From the NCBI GenBank assembly GCA_902495525.1, contig CABUXL010000076.1, forward strand, positions 1-7,937: a stretch of 7,937 nt of DNA. Reading direction: 5' to 3'. Numbering within the stretch: position 1 is the first letter of the stretch; every line of letters starts with the position of its first letter. Made by a program: the position numbers and the translations under genes. The notes below the pieces were generated by a model. That model saw only the letters and a program-made list of their open reading frames with translations. It did not search any database and had not been told where the DNA came from. This document shows positions 1 to 6,026 of the stretch, in pieces. Origin of the DNA: an uncultured Collinsella sp. Lineage in GTDB: Bacteria; Actinomycetota; Coriobacteriia; Coriobacteriales; Coriobacteriaceae.

Positions 1-464
1 CCATGGTTTCGCCGTACTGGTCCTCCATAACGGCGCGCTATGCGCGGGGTGACGTTTCGGGCATCAAAGGCAACGTTCGGCACATGGAGAAGTTGCTCGC
101 CTTGCCCGCGGCCTGCTGCCTCGTGCTCGCCCTTGCCTACACGCCCATCACGGACATTTGGCTAGGGCAACACCTCGATACCTCGACTGACCTTGTCTGG
201 CTCATGTTCGCATATTGCCTGGTGTACAGCTGGAACGCCATCTGGTCGCAGGTGTCAAACGGTATGGCGTGCATGAAGATGATGATGGCGCTGGCCGTGG
301 GACAGGCGATTGCGAACATTCCGCTTTCGTACCTGTTTGCAAACATGCTCGGCTCGAGCTCAGGCGTCCTGCTTGGCACCATCGTTACTATGCTCAGCTC
401 CTCGGTCGTATACCCGGTCTACCTCAACAGAAAGCTAGCGAAGGAGTCGGCCATTGAGCAGTAG
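1..464 (+). CDS. Wzx-like polysaccharide flippase, C-terminal part (5' truncated by window)
   Basis: This is the end of a membrane protein of the MATE/Wzx (RfbX-like) superfamily, which flips undecaprenyl-linked repeat units from the cytoplasmic to the outer face of the membrane. The reading frame is open from the window edge. The ATG at position 3 is probably internal, because the PMVSPYWSSITARYARGD stretch is the family's mid-protein loop (usually P-x-W-S-x-Y/I-T-E/A) rather than an N-terminus. About four membrane segments are visible, near residues 31-55, 63-85, 94-117 and 120-140 counted from position 3, followed by a short basic tail. A usual family member has 12-14 segments and 400-500 residues, so roughly two thirds lies upstream. 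The stop overlaps the start of the next gene by 11 bases, which indicates translational coupling within the polysaccharide operon. The family call is fairly sure; the exact substrate cannot be read. Confidence 0.82.
   Translation, partial: MVSPYWSSITARYARGDVSGIKGNVRHMEKLLALPAACCLVLALAYTPITDIWLGQHLDTSTDLVWLMFAYCLVYSWNAIWSQVSNGMACMKMMMALAVGQAIANIPLSYLFANMLGSSSGVLLGTIVTMLSSSVVYPVYLNRKLAKESAIEQ
441..446 (+). promoter_or_regulatory. Ribosome binding site deciding a TTG start
   Basis: AAGGAG lies inside the end of the flippase gene, with seven bases before the TTG at 454-456. No ATG or GTG near the beginning of the glycosyltransferase frame has comparable spacing, so this site supports a TTG start and an 11-base gene overlap. 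Confidence 0.7.
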
Positions 465-1665
465 CAACCGCATCCTCTACGTTGTCCAAGGCATTCCTGG
501 CAGCAATGCACCCACCAAGCATGCCTTCGCCATCGCCGATCTTCTCTCCATGTGCGGCTACGAACCCCATTTCATGGTTGCAGGCATAGCTGACCCGAAG
601 CTGCCTGCCCTCGTCGAGGAATTCGACTACCCAGTCGAGTTTCCCAAGGGTCTGACCCTCAGCGGTCGCCAGCTGGCCGCGAAGTACGCCGAGCGTCTTG
701 TATCGCGTGTGAGCATCCCCGCCTTCAACGAGGCCATGGCCCGCGTAAATCCCGCTGTCGTCATCTACTACGCAATCCAGAACCGCCTCGCCAAGGCCAT
801 TGAGCGTGTGTGCCGCAGCGCGGGCGTACCGGTCCTCGTCGACGAGACTGACTGGTTCGAGACTCACTTCGACGGCGACCTCGCCAAATGGATCGTAGCC
901 AAGTCGCGGGAGAGACGCGTCACCGACGCCGACGAATCGGTCGATGGGGTGCTAGCTATATCTCCCTTCTTCAAGGAGCACTTCGAGGAACTCAAAAAGG
1001 CCCAGGGCGCCCCACGCGTTATGTTTCTCCCGCCGCTCAACCGCTCGGGCGACGCACTAGACGAAGTTCCGCCACTCGAGTTCGCTAAGAGGAAGTCAAC
1101 CCGCTTCTTTTACGCAGGGTCTCCCGCAGGCAAGGACTACATCGACTGCTTCGTTGAGGCCATGGCCTCCTGCGCAGGGTCCTTTGAGACTGAGCCCGAG
1201 CTCGACGTTGTGGGCGTGAGCCAGAGGGAGGGCGAGATCCTACTGCACGGCCGTGGAGCGGGCGCTGCAGTCAAGTTCCACGGCAGGCTCCCGCATGCTG
1301 CCGTCATTGAGATGCTCCGAAGGGCGGACTTCGGCATCTTGTTCCGGCAGCCCGCGCTCTACGCCCGCGCTGGCTTCTCCACCAAATTCGCGGAATGCAT
1401 GTCCAACGGAGTGCCCATGCTTTGTAATGCCGTAGGCGGCGCCGATCTCGTGCTCTCGCCCGGCGTCGACGGCATCGTCGTTCCCGACCTCAAACTAGCC
1501 TCGCTCGCCGAGGGCGTCAGGAGCGCCTGCTGCATGTCAGACGACGAATTGATCGATATGAAGCGCGCCACGCTTGCTAAATCCAAGGAGCTCTTCCAGC
1601 CCGAAAATTACGTGGTGCAGATGACTGAGTTCTTGGGGTCTTTGCGGGGGGCGTGCAGCCGATGA
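454..1665 (+). CDS. GT4-type glycosyltransferase
   Basis: The predicted protein is cytoplasmic, 403 residues, with the GT-B two-domain plan. The N-terminal Rossmann half begins with ILYVVQGIPGSNAPTKHAF (residues 7-25). The C-terminal half carries KFHGRLPHAAVIEMLRRADFG (from about residue 274, H276) and FSTKFAECMSNGVPML (about 308-323, with E314). These are hallmarks of glycosyltransferase family 4, which transfers a sugar from a nucleotide donor to the growing lipid-linked repeat. The first Glu of the classical E-x7-E motif is replaced (Ala at about 306). Many members with the R-x-A/V-G/S-F/P-x-K-F-x-E version of this motif lack it, so this is not evidence of inactivity. The start is TTG with a good upstream AAGGAG. 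The stop TGA overlaps the ATG of the next gene (ATGA). Donor and acceptor sugars cannot be inferred; UDP-uronic acids made by the downstream genes are one possibility. Confidence 0.82.
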   Translation: MSSSNRILYVVQGIPGSNAPTKHAFAIADLLSMCGYEPHFMVAGIADPKLPALVEEFDYPVEFPKGLTLSGRQLAAKYAERLVSRVSIPAFNEAMARVNPAVVIYYAIQNRLAKAIERVCRSAGVPVLVDETDWFETHFDGDLAKWIVAKSRERRVTDADESVDGVLAISPFFKEHFEELKKAQGAPRVMFLPPLNRSGDALDEVPPLEFAKRKSTRFFYAGSPAGKDYIDCFVEAMASCAGSFETEPELDVVGVSQREGEILLHGRGAGAAVKFHGRLPHAAVIEMLRRADFGILFRQPALYARAGFSTKFAECMSNGVPMLCNAVGGADLVLSPGVDGIVVPDLKLASLAEGVRSACCMSDDELIDMKRATLAKSKELFQPENYVVQMTEFLGSLRGACSR

Positions 1666-2653
1666 CGGTACTCGAGTTCAGTATCCAGCGGCTCCGCGAG
1701 AGGCGGACTTTGGTTATGGGCATAGCGGCCCTCATGATCTATTTTGCCCACGTGTACTCCTACGCCGACCTGGGCACCTTCGGTGCGTTTTTCACCTACG
1801 CAAACTGGGGCGTTGACGTCTTCCTGCTCGTGAGTGGCTTCGGCATATGCCACTCCATGGCTAAGTGCCCCATCGCCCGCGAATTTTATTGGAAGAGGCT
1901 CGTCAAGGTTGGCGTTCCGTACCTCGTACTCGCCGTCCCGTTCTATTTTGCCTCTGACATCCTCATTGCCAAGCAGGGCGACTGGGGGTTGTTCGTGCTC
2001 GACGTTTCTACGCTGTCGTATTGGCTGTTCCACCGGGGGGCTTGGTATGTGGCCATGCTCGTGCCGCTTTACCTCTTGGTCCCACTGGTGGATGGCTTCT
2101 GCCGCCGCCTTGGCGCGCCTGTCGTCTGCATCGTGGCGACCGTTCTGAGTGCCGCCGTCGCGCTATTCCTGAAGGCCGCCTTTACGGATGCCGGCCTCGC
2201 GCTCAACGTCGCGAATGTCTTCCAGCGGATCCCGTCCTTCTTCACGGGCTATTTACTCGCCGACCGCTTGATATCCGGAAAGTCTCGGGGGGGGTATCTG
2301 TCAAAGCCGCTGCACTTGGGAGCGTTCTTGCATTGCTCGGCTGGTTCCTCTCTAGGAACACGGGGTGCACGTCCTTCATACCCGCCCTTGTTATTGCTTT
2401 CTGGGTTTCTGCTCCGCAAAGGCTTCCCTTTGAGCGCTTCCTCGAATTGCTCGGCAAGGCCAGTCTGGAGTCCTATCTGCTGAATATCTATGTCCTGGCT
2501 CTCATGCGTGACGCCTTTGGGTGGGCGGGAATTGTGGATTACCTCGTTGTTACCGTGATATCGATAGTCGGCTCGTTGCTTTTGCACCATGCACTTGAGA
2601 TGCCGCTCAAGCACCTAGTCGCTATGATCCCTGCGAGAAGAGCAGCTGTATAG
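1662..2653 (+). pseudogene. Acyltransferase-3 family membrane protein, frameshifted at a G8 tract (possibly phase-variable)
   Basis: This is an integral-membrane acyltransferase of the OafA/acyltransferase-3 family, which typically adds O-acetyl or similar groups to extracytoplasmic polysaccharide. The family's opening motif is present: arginines at 14-15 followed by a first membrane helix ending in H30, then WGVDVFLLVSGFGI (49-62). Several further hydrophobic helices follow. The frame is intact from the ATG at 1662 (ATGA overlap with the glycosyltransferase stop) for 211 codons to the eight-G run at 2287-2294. After that run the family-like sequence continues one base back, in the frame that reads GTA TCT GTC from 2294 and ends at the TAG at 2651-2653 (about 119 more codons, with the membrane helices FLELLGKASLESYLLNIYVL and YLVVTVISIVGSLLLHHALE). 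As written, the first frame runs on to a stop at 2483 and gives a 273-residue protein with an unrelated tail. Nine (or six) Gs would restore a product of about 330 residues, the normal family size. A GTG at 1653 could also start the frame, but the overlapping ATG looks better. It is either a slipped contingency gene, a real pseudogene or a sequence error. Confidence 0.8.
2287..2294 (+). repeat. Homopolymeric G8 tract at the frameshift point
   Basis: Eight consecutive Gs lie between CTC and TAT, exactly where the acyltransferase frame changes. It is the longest homopolymer I see in the window; the others reach six Gs. Reading before the run is in one frame and family-like sequence after it is in the -1 frame. 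Confidence 0.9.
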
Positions 2654-2666
2654 AAAGTGATGTGAT

Positions 2667-3185
2667 ATGGGATTGCTATCCACGCTGAAATGGAAACTCA
2701 CCCCCGCCGATAAGAAGCTCGCCATTCTCAAGAAGCGCGGCCTCACCATCGGGGAGGGGTGCGAGATTCTCAATGGTTATGAACTGGGCTCCGAGCCATG
2801 GCTCGTCTCCATCGGGGACAACGTTCGCATAACGGGGGGCGTTAAGATAACTACCCACGATGGAGGCTGCTGGGTGCTGCGCCATAAGTACCCCGAGCTT
2901 GCGGACTGCGATCGGTTTGGCCGCGTGACCATCGGCGACAACTGTCACATCGGTATGAACGCCATGATTCTGCCGGGGGTCACCATCGGCCGTGACTGCA
3001 TCGTCGGGGCATGCGCTGTCGTCACTCACGACGTCTCTGACGGCACTGTGGTCGCTGGCATCCCGGCCCGCCCTATCTGTACGGTAGAGGAGTATCGCGA
3101 CAAGCACGCAAATGAATTACTTATGACCAAGCATATGTCCTGCGACGAGAAGCGTGCCTACGTCGAGACTCGCATGCGCAAATGA
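2667..3185 (+). CDS. Left-handed beta-helix (hexapeptide repeat) O-acetyltransferase, CapG/WcaF-like
   Basis: This 172-residue cytoplasmic enzyme belongs to the XAT hexapeptide acyltransferases, which use acetyl-CoA to acetylate a sugar hydroxyl or amino group. After a helical N-terminus (residues 1-25) come hexapeptide turns: LTIGEGCEI, VSIGDNVRITGGVKI, VTIGDNCHIGMNAMIL and VTIGRDCIVGACAVV. THDGG places the likely catalytic histidine at H64. A loop of about 25 residues (DGGCWVLRHKYPELADCDRF) interrupts the helix, as is common in capsule and colanic acid acetyltransferases. GIPAR closes the helix and a charged helical tail follows. The start ATG has only a weak upstream purine stretch (AAAGTGA). 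The gene follows the broken membrane acyltransferase by 13 bases, so the two are probably cotranscribed. This would be the second repeat-unit decorating enzyme, acting before export, whereas the membrane enzyme may act on lipid-linked or exported material. Acetylation is the likeliest chemistry; the exact substrate is unknown. Confidence 0.87.
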   Translation: MGLLSTLKWKLTPADKKLAILKKRGLTIGEGCEILNGYELGSEPWLVSIGDNVRITGGVKITTHDGGCWVLRHKYPELADCDRFGRVTIGDNCHIGMNAMILPGVTIGRDCIVGACAVVTHDVSDGTVVAGIPARPICTVEEYRDKHANELLMTKHMSCDEKRAYVETRMRK

Positions 3186-3459
3186 TCGAACAACAAGATG
3201 GAACACGCCAATGCAAGCTGTAACCGAGAAAGTAATGCACAAGGCTGCACGTGCCGCTGCTCTCCCGCGCCCTCATGTGCGACATCCTTGCGTCGGTTCC
3301 TGAATTCGAGGACATACAGACCACCATGCAGGCGAGCTGGCCCGACGTCCAGCTCGCCTTGCGAACGCGCAACTACAAACTCTGGAACCTGCCTGCTACT
3401 TCCTCTAGTGGGCGCAAGCGCTCTTCCCTATTTAACACATTGACAACGAAAGAGGAGAA
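3186..3459 (+). other. Intergenic gap, possibly holding a decayed small ORF
   Basis: These 274 bases separate the hexapeptide acyltransferase from the epimerase. Two short frames join to give protein-like sequence: ATG at 3211 reads MQAVTEKVMHKAARAAAL and stops at 3303. A +1 shift near 3262-3275 leads into LMCDILASVPEFEDIQTTMQ and then WPDVQLALRTRNYKLWNLP. I recognise no family. It could be the scar of a lost gene or simply non-coding DNA. A TATTTA hexamer at 3429-3434 is a possible -10 for the epimerase but has no convincing -35. I see no clear terminator here. Confidence 0.35.
3452..3457 (+). promoter_or_regulatory. Ribosome binding site of the epimerase gene
   Basis: GAGGAG within AAAGAGGAGAA lies directly before the ATG at 3460. 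The spacing is short (two bases from the final G, four from the first GAGG), but the purine run is the strongest in the area and fixes this start. Confidence 0.65.
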
Positions 3460-4497
3460 ATGGCAAGAAAGGTATTGGTAACCGGAGCCGCCGGCTTCAT
3501 CGGCGCGTTCCTCGTCAAGAAGCTGCTCGAGGAGACTGACGATGTGATCGTCGGCCTCGACAACCTCAACAGCTACTACGACCCCGGTATCAAGGACGCC
3601 CGCCTGCGCATGCTGGCCGAGGCCGACACAGACGGCCGCTTCACCTTCGTGCGCGGCGACCTGTGCGACGCCGCCCTCATCGAGCGCCTGTTCGCCAAGA
3701 ACGGCTTCGATGTAGTGGTGAACCTCGCCGCACAGGCGGGCGTCCGCTACTCCATCGAGAACCCGCGTGCCTACCTCGAGAGCAACCTCGTCGGCTTCTT
3801 CAACATGCTCGAGGCCTGCCGCCACCACCCGGTCAAGCACCTCGTCTACGCGAGCTCCAGCTCGGTCTACGGCGGCAACAAGAAGGTTCCGTTCTCCGAG
3901 GAGGACCGCGTGGACTCGCCGGTGTCGCTCTACGCCGCCACCAAGAAGTCCAACGAGCTCATGGCCGCCGCCTACTCCAAGCTCTACTCCATCCCCGCGA
4001 CCGGTCTGCGCTTCTTCACGGTGTACGGCCCCATGGGCAGGCCCGACATGGCCTACTTCGGCTTCACCGAGAAGCTACGCCGCGGCGACACCATCAAGAT
4101 CTTCAACATGGGCGACTGCCGCCGCGACTTCACCTTCGTCGACGACATCGTCGAGGGCGTCAGGCGCGTCATGGACGCCGCGCCCGAGGTGAAGATGGGC
4201 GAGGACGGGCTGCCCCTCGCCGCGCACCGCGTCTACAACATCGGCAACTCGCACCCCGAGAACCTGCTCGACTTCGTCGACACGCTGCAGCGCGTGCTGG
4301 TGGAGGAAGGCGTGCTCCCGGCGGACTATGACTTCGAGGCCCACAAGCAGCTCGTGCCCATGCAGCCCGGCGACGTTCCCGTCACCTACGCCGATACCAC
4401 GGCGCTCCAGCGCGACCTGGGCTACAAGCCCGCGACGTCACTCGAGGACGGCCTGAGGGCCTTCGCCAAATGGTATAAGCGCTACTACAACATTTAG
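3460..4497 (+). CDS. NAD-dependent UDP-glucuronate 4-epimerase (extended SDR)
   Basis: The enzyme interconverts UDP-glucuronate and UDP-galacturonate in the cytoplasm, via a 4-keto intermediate on bound NAD. It is an extended short-chain dehydrogenase/reductase of 345 residues, the normal size. The NAD loop TGAAGFIG has glycines at 9, 12 and 15. VGLDNLNSYYDPGIKDARL (from about 31) is the signature that separates UDP-GlcA 4-epimerases from GalE. The SSSSVYGG segment is at 132-139. The catalytic pair is Y158/K162 in LYAATKKSNE. TGLRFFTVYGPMGRPDMAYF and the FNMGDCRRDFTFVDDIVEGV segment complete the substrate side. It precedes ugd, whose product is its substrate, so together they supply GalA for the capsule. 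Third codon positions are strongly G/C, more uniformly than in the upstream transferase and flippase genes, which fits a conserved end of the locus. A hairpin and T-run follow the stop. GalE activity is the main alternative and is less likely. Confidence 0.9.
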   Translation: MARKVLVTGAAGFIGAFLVKKLLEETDDVIVGLDNLNSYYDPGIKDARLRMLAEADTDGRFTFVRGDLCDAALIERLFAKNGFDVVVNLAAQAGVRYSIENPRAYLESNLVGFFNMLEACRHHPVKHLVYASSSSVYGGNKKVPFSEEDRVDSPVSLYAATKKSNELMAAAYSKLYSIPATGLRFFTVYGPMGRPDMAYFGFTEKLRRGDTIKIFNMGDCRRDFTFVDDIVEGVRRVMDAAPEVKMGEDGLPLAAHRVYNIGNSHPENLLDFVDTLQRVLVEEGVLPADYDFEAHKQLVPMQPGDVPVTYADTTALQRDLGYKPATSLEDGLRAFAKWYKRYYNI

Positions 4498-4503
4498 GAA
4501 TTC

Positions 4504-4529
4504 ATGGCCCTGTAACAGGGGCCATTTTT
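4504..4529 (+). terminator. Rho-independent terminator or attenuator between epimerase and ugd
   Basis: ATGGCCCTG (4504-4512) pairs with CAGGGGCCAT (4516-4525) around a TAA loop, with one bulged G, and a five-T run (4525-4529) follows. It begins seven bases after the epimerase stop and ends about 37 bases before the ugd ATG. It may only partly terminate transcription, because no good promoter for ugd is visible in the remaining gap. Confidence 0.72.
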
Positions 4530-4556
4530 AATGCGGATTATTGTTCTTTGACAATT

Positions 4557-4560
4557 GGAG
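4557..4560 (+). promoter_or_regulatory. Ribosome binding site deciding the ugd start
   Basis: GGAG lies six bases before the ATG at 4567. A TTG at 4555 in the same frame overlaps this site and would add four residues, so the ATG is preferred. Confidence 0.75.
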
Positions 4561-4566
4561 AATGAC

Positions 4567-5826
4567 ATGAAGATCGCTGTCGCCGGTACAGGCTACGTCG
4601 GCCTGTCCCTCGCCGTCCTGCTCTCGCAGCACAACGAGGTGCACGCCCTGGACATCGTGCCCGAGAAGGTCGAGAAGATCAACAACTACGAGTCGCCCAT
4701 CCAGGACGACGAGATCGAGCGATTCCTGGCGGAATCCAAGGCGGGGGAGCGCCAGCTCGACCTACACGCCACCGTCGACGTGGCGGAGGCCTATACGGGC
4801 GCCGACTACGCCGTCATCGCCACGCCCACCAACTACGACTCGGACAGGAACTTCTTCGATACGAGCTCCGTCGAGGCCGCCATCGCCGCCGTGCGCTCGG
4901 TGAACCCCGACGCCTGGATCGTCATCAAGTCGACGATCCCCGTCGGCTACACCGCGGGCCTGCGCGAGAGGCTGGGCGACGAGAAGATCTTCTTCAGCCC
5001 CGAGTTCCTGCGTGAGAGCAAGGCACTTTACGACAACCTGCACCCTAGCCGCATCGTGGTGGGAGCGCCGAAGGAAGACGCCGATGCCGTCGCCGCCGCC
5101 GAGCGCTTCGCACGCCTTCTCGCCCAAGGGGCGGACCCCGCCGAGCTGGAGCGCGTGAACGCCGACGGAACTATTGGCATCCCCGAGCTCGTGCTGGGCA
5201 CCACCGAGGCCGAGGCCGTCAAGCTCTTCGCCAACACCTACCTGGCGCTGCGCGTTGCATACTTCAACGAGCTCGACACCTACTGCGAGGTGCGAGGCCT
5301 CAACACCCGCGACGTCATCGACGGCGTGTGCCTGGAGCCGCGCATCGGCAGCCACTACAACAACCCCAGCTTCGGCTACGGCGGCTACTGCCTGCCCAAG
5401 GACACCAAGCAGCTGCTGGCAAATTATAAAGACGTGCCGCAGAACCTGATCGAGGCCATCGTGGACGCCAATCGCACCCGCAAGGACTTCGTCGCCGACG
5501 AGGTGCTGCAGATGGTGTGGGACCGCGTGTACGAGGGCAAGCCGAAGCCGGTCGTGGGCGTGTACCGCCTGACGATGAAGTCCAACTCCGACAACTTCCG
5601 CGCGAGCTCCATCCAGGGCGTCATGAAGCGCGTGAAGGCCAAGGGCGTGCCCGTGGTGGTCTACGAGCCCACGCTGGACGCGCCGGAGTTCTTCGGCTCC
5701 GAGGTGACCCACGATCTGGAGGCCTTCAAGGCAGAGTGCGACGTGATCGTGGCCAACCGCTGGAGCGACGAGCTCGCGGACGTGGCGGACAAGGTGTACA
5801 CGAGGGATCTGTTTAAGCGGGACTAG
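4567..5826 (+). CDS. ugd: UDP-glucose 6-dehydrogenase
   Basis: Ugd oxidises UDP-glucose twice with NAD+ to UDP-glucuronate, the entry point to uronic-acid-containing capsule. The protein has 419 residues from the ATG. MKIAVAGTGYVGLSLAVLLS is the N-terminal NAD-binding Rossmann fold with GxGxxG at 7-12. VIATPTNYD and IVIKSTIPVGYT follow, then FFSPEFLRESKALYDNLHPS of the catalytic core. EAEAVKLFANTYLALRVAYF carries the conserved lysine near K219. The nucleophilic cysteine is C275 in GYGGYCLPKDTKQLL. The C-terminal UDP-binding domain begins around GVYRLTMKSNSDNFR. Nothing expected for the family is missing. It is the last gene of the polysaccharide locus and lies 69 bases after the epimerase that uses its product, with a terminator-like hairpin in that gap. 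A perfect hairpin lies downstream. Confidence in function is high. Confidence 0.95.
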   Translation: MKIAVAGTGYVGLSLAVLLSQHNEVHALDIVPEKVEKINNYESPIQDDEIERFLAESKAGERQLDLHATVDVAEAYTGADYAVIATPTNYDSDRNFFDTSSVEAAIAAVRSVNPDAWIVIKSTIPVGYTAGLRERLGDEKIFFSPEFLRESKALYDNLHPSRIVVGAPKEDADAVAAAERFARLLAQGADPAELERVNADGTIGIPELVLGTTEAEAVKLFANTYLALRVAYFNELDTYCEVRGLNTRDVIDGVCLEPRIGSHYNNPSFGYGGYCLPKDTKQLLANYKDVPQNLIEAIVDANRTRKDFVADEVLQMVWDRVYEGKPKPVVGVYRLTMKSNSDNFRASSIQGVMKRVKAKGVPVVVYEPTLDAPEFFGSEVTHDLEAFKAECDVIVANRWSDELADVADKVYTRDLFKRD

Positions 5827-5879
5827 GGGAGAGGCGACGGCTGCGGCGATTCTGTCCTTGTGCATAAACCCAATTGTTG

Positions 5880-5919
5880 AAAAGAGGGTGTATCGGCGCA
5901 AACCGATACACCCTCTTTT
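5880..5919. terminator. Perfect 17-bp hairpin, likely bidirectional terminator
   Basis: AAAAGAGGGTGTATCGG (5880-5896) pairs perfectly with 5903-5919 around a six-base loop, CGCAAA. The stem carries four As on the left and four Ts on the right, so it can end transcription in both directions. It lies between the 3' ends of ugd (+) and the AbiH gene (-), 53 bases past the ugd stop and 107 bases past the AbiH stop. Confidence 0.85.
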
Positions 5920-6026
5920 GGTTAAACAAGTCCCATTAGCCTTTGATTACGCTTTTATAGATATACGTACGTTCTCCGGTCCTACTCTTCAATTACCATC
6001 TCAGGGAGCCGAATCTGGATTAGGTG

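Noticed and set aside
1653..1655. GTG as start of the membrane acyltransferase
   Set aside because: It is possible and in frame, but the ATG at 1662 overlaps the upstream stop in the common ATGA arrangement and leaves better spacing to the G-rich ribosome site.
2842..2862. Possible second frameshift in the hexapeptide acyltransferase after its six-G run
   Set aside because: The frame stays intact through THDGG and all later hexapeptide turns to a normal-length stop.
3663..4331. Open frames in the + strand overlapping the epimerase
   Set aside because: They are rich in R, P and A repeats, the usual shadow of high-GC codon bias. The epimerase frame has all catalytic motifs.
4548..4553. TTGACA as a -35 box for ugd (and likewise 3440-3445 for the epimerase)
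   Set aside because: It lies only about 14 bases before the start codon, so a -10 would fall inside the coding sequence.
4762..5901. Long open frame of 379 codons on the - strand opposite ugd
   Set aside because: It is made of V, A, H, L, G and D-rich low-complexity sequence, as expected from the antisense of a GC3-biased gene. It has no family motif and lies opposite an unmistakable Ugd.
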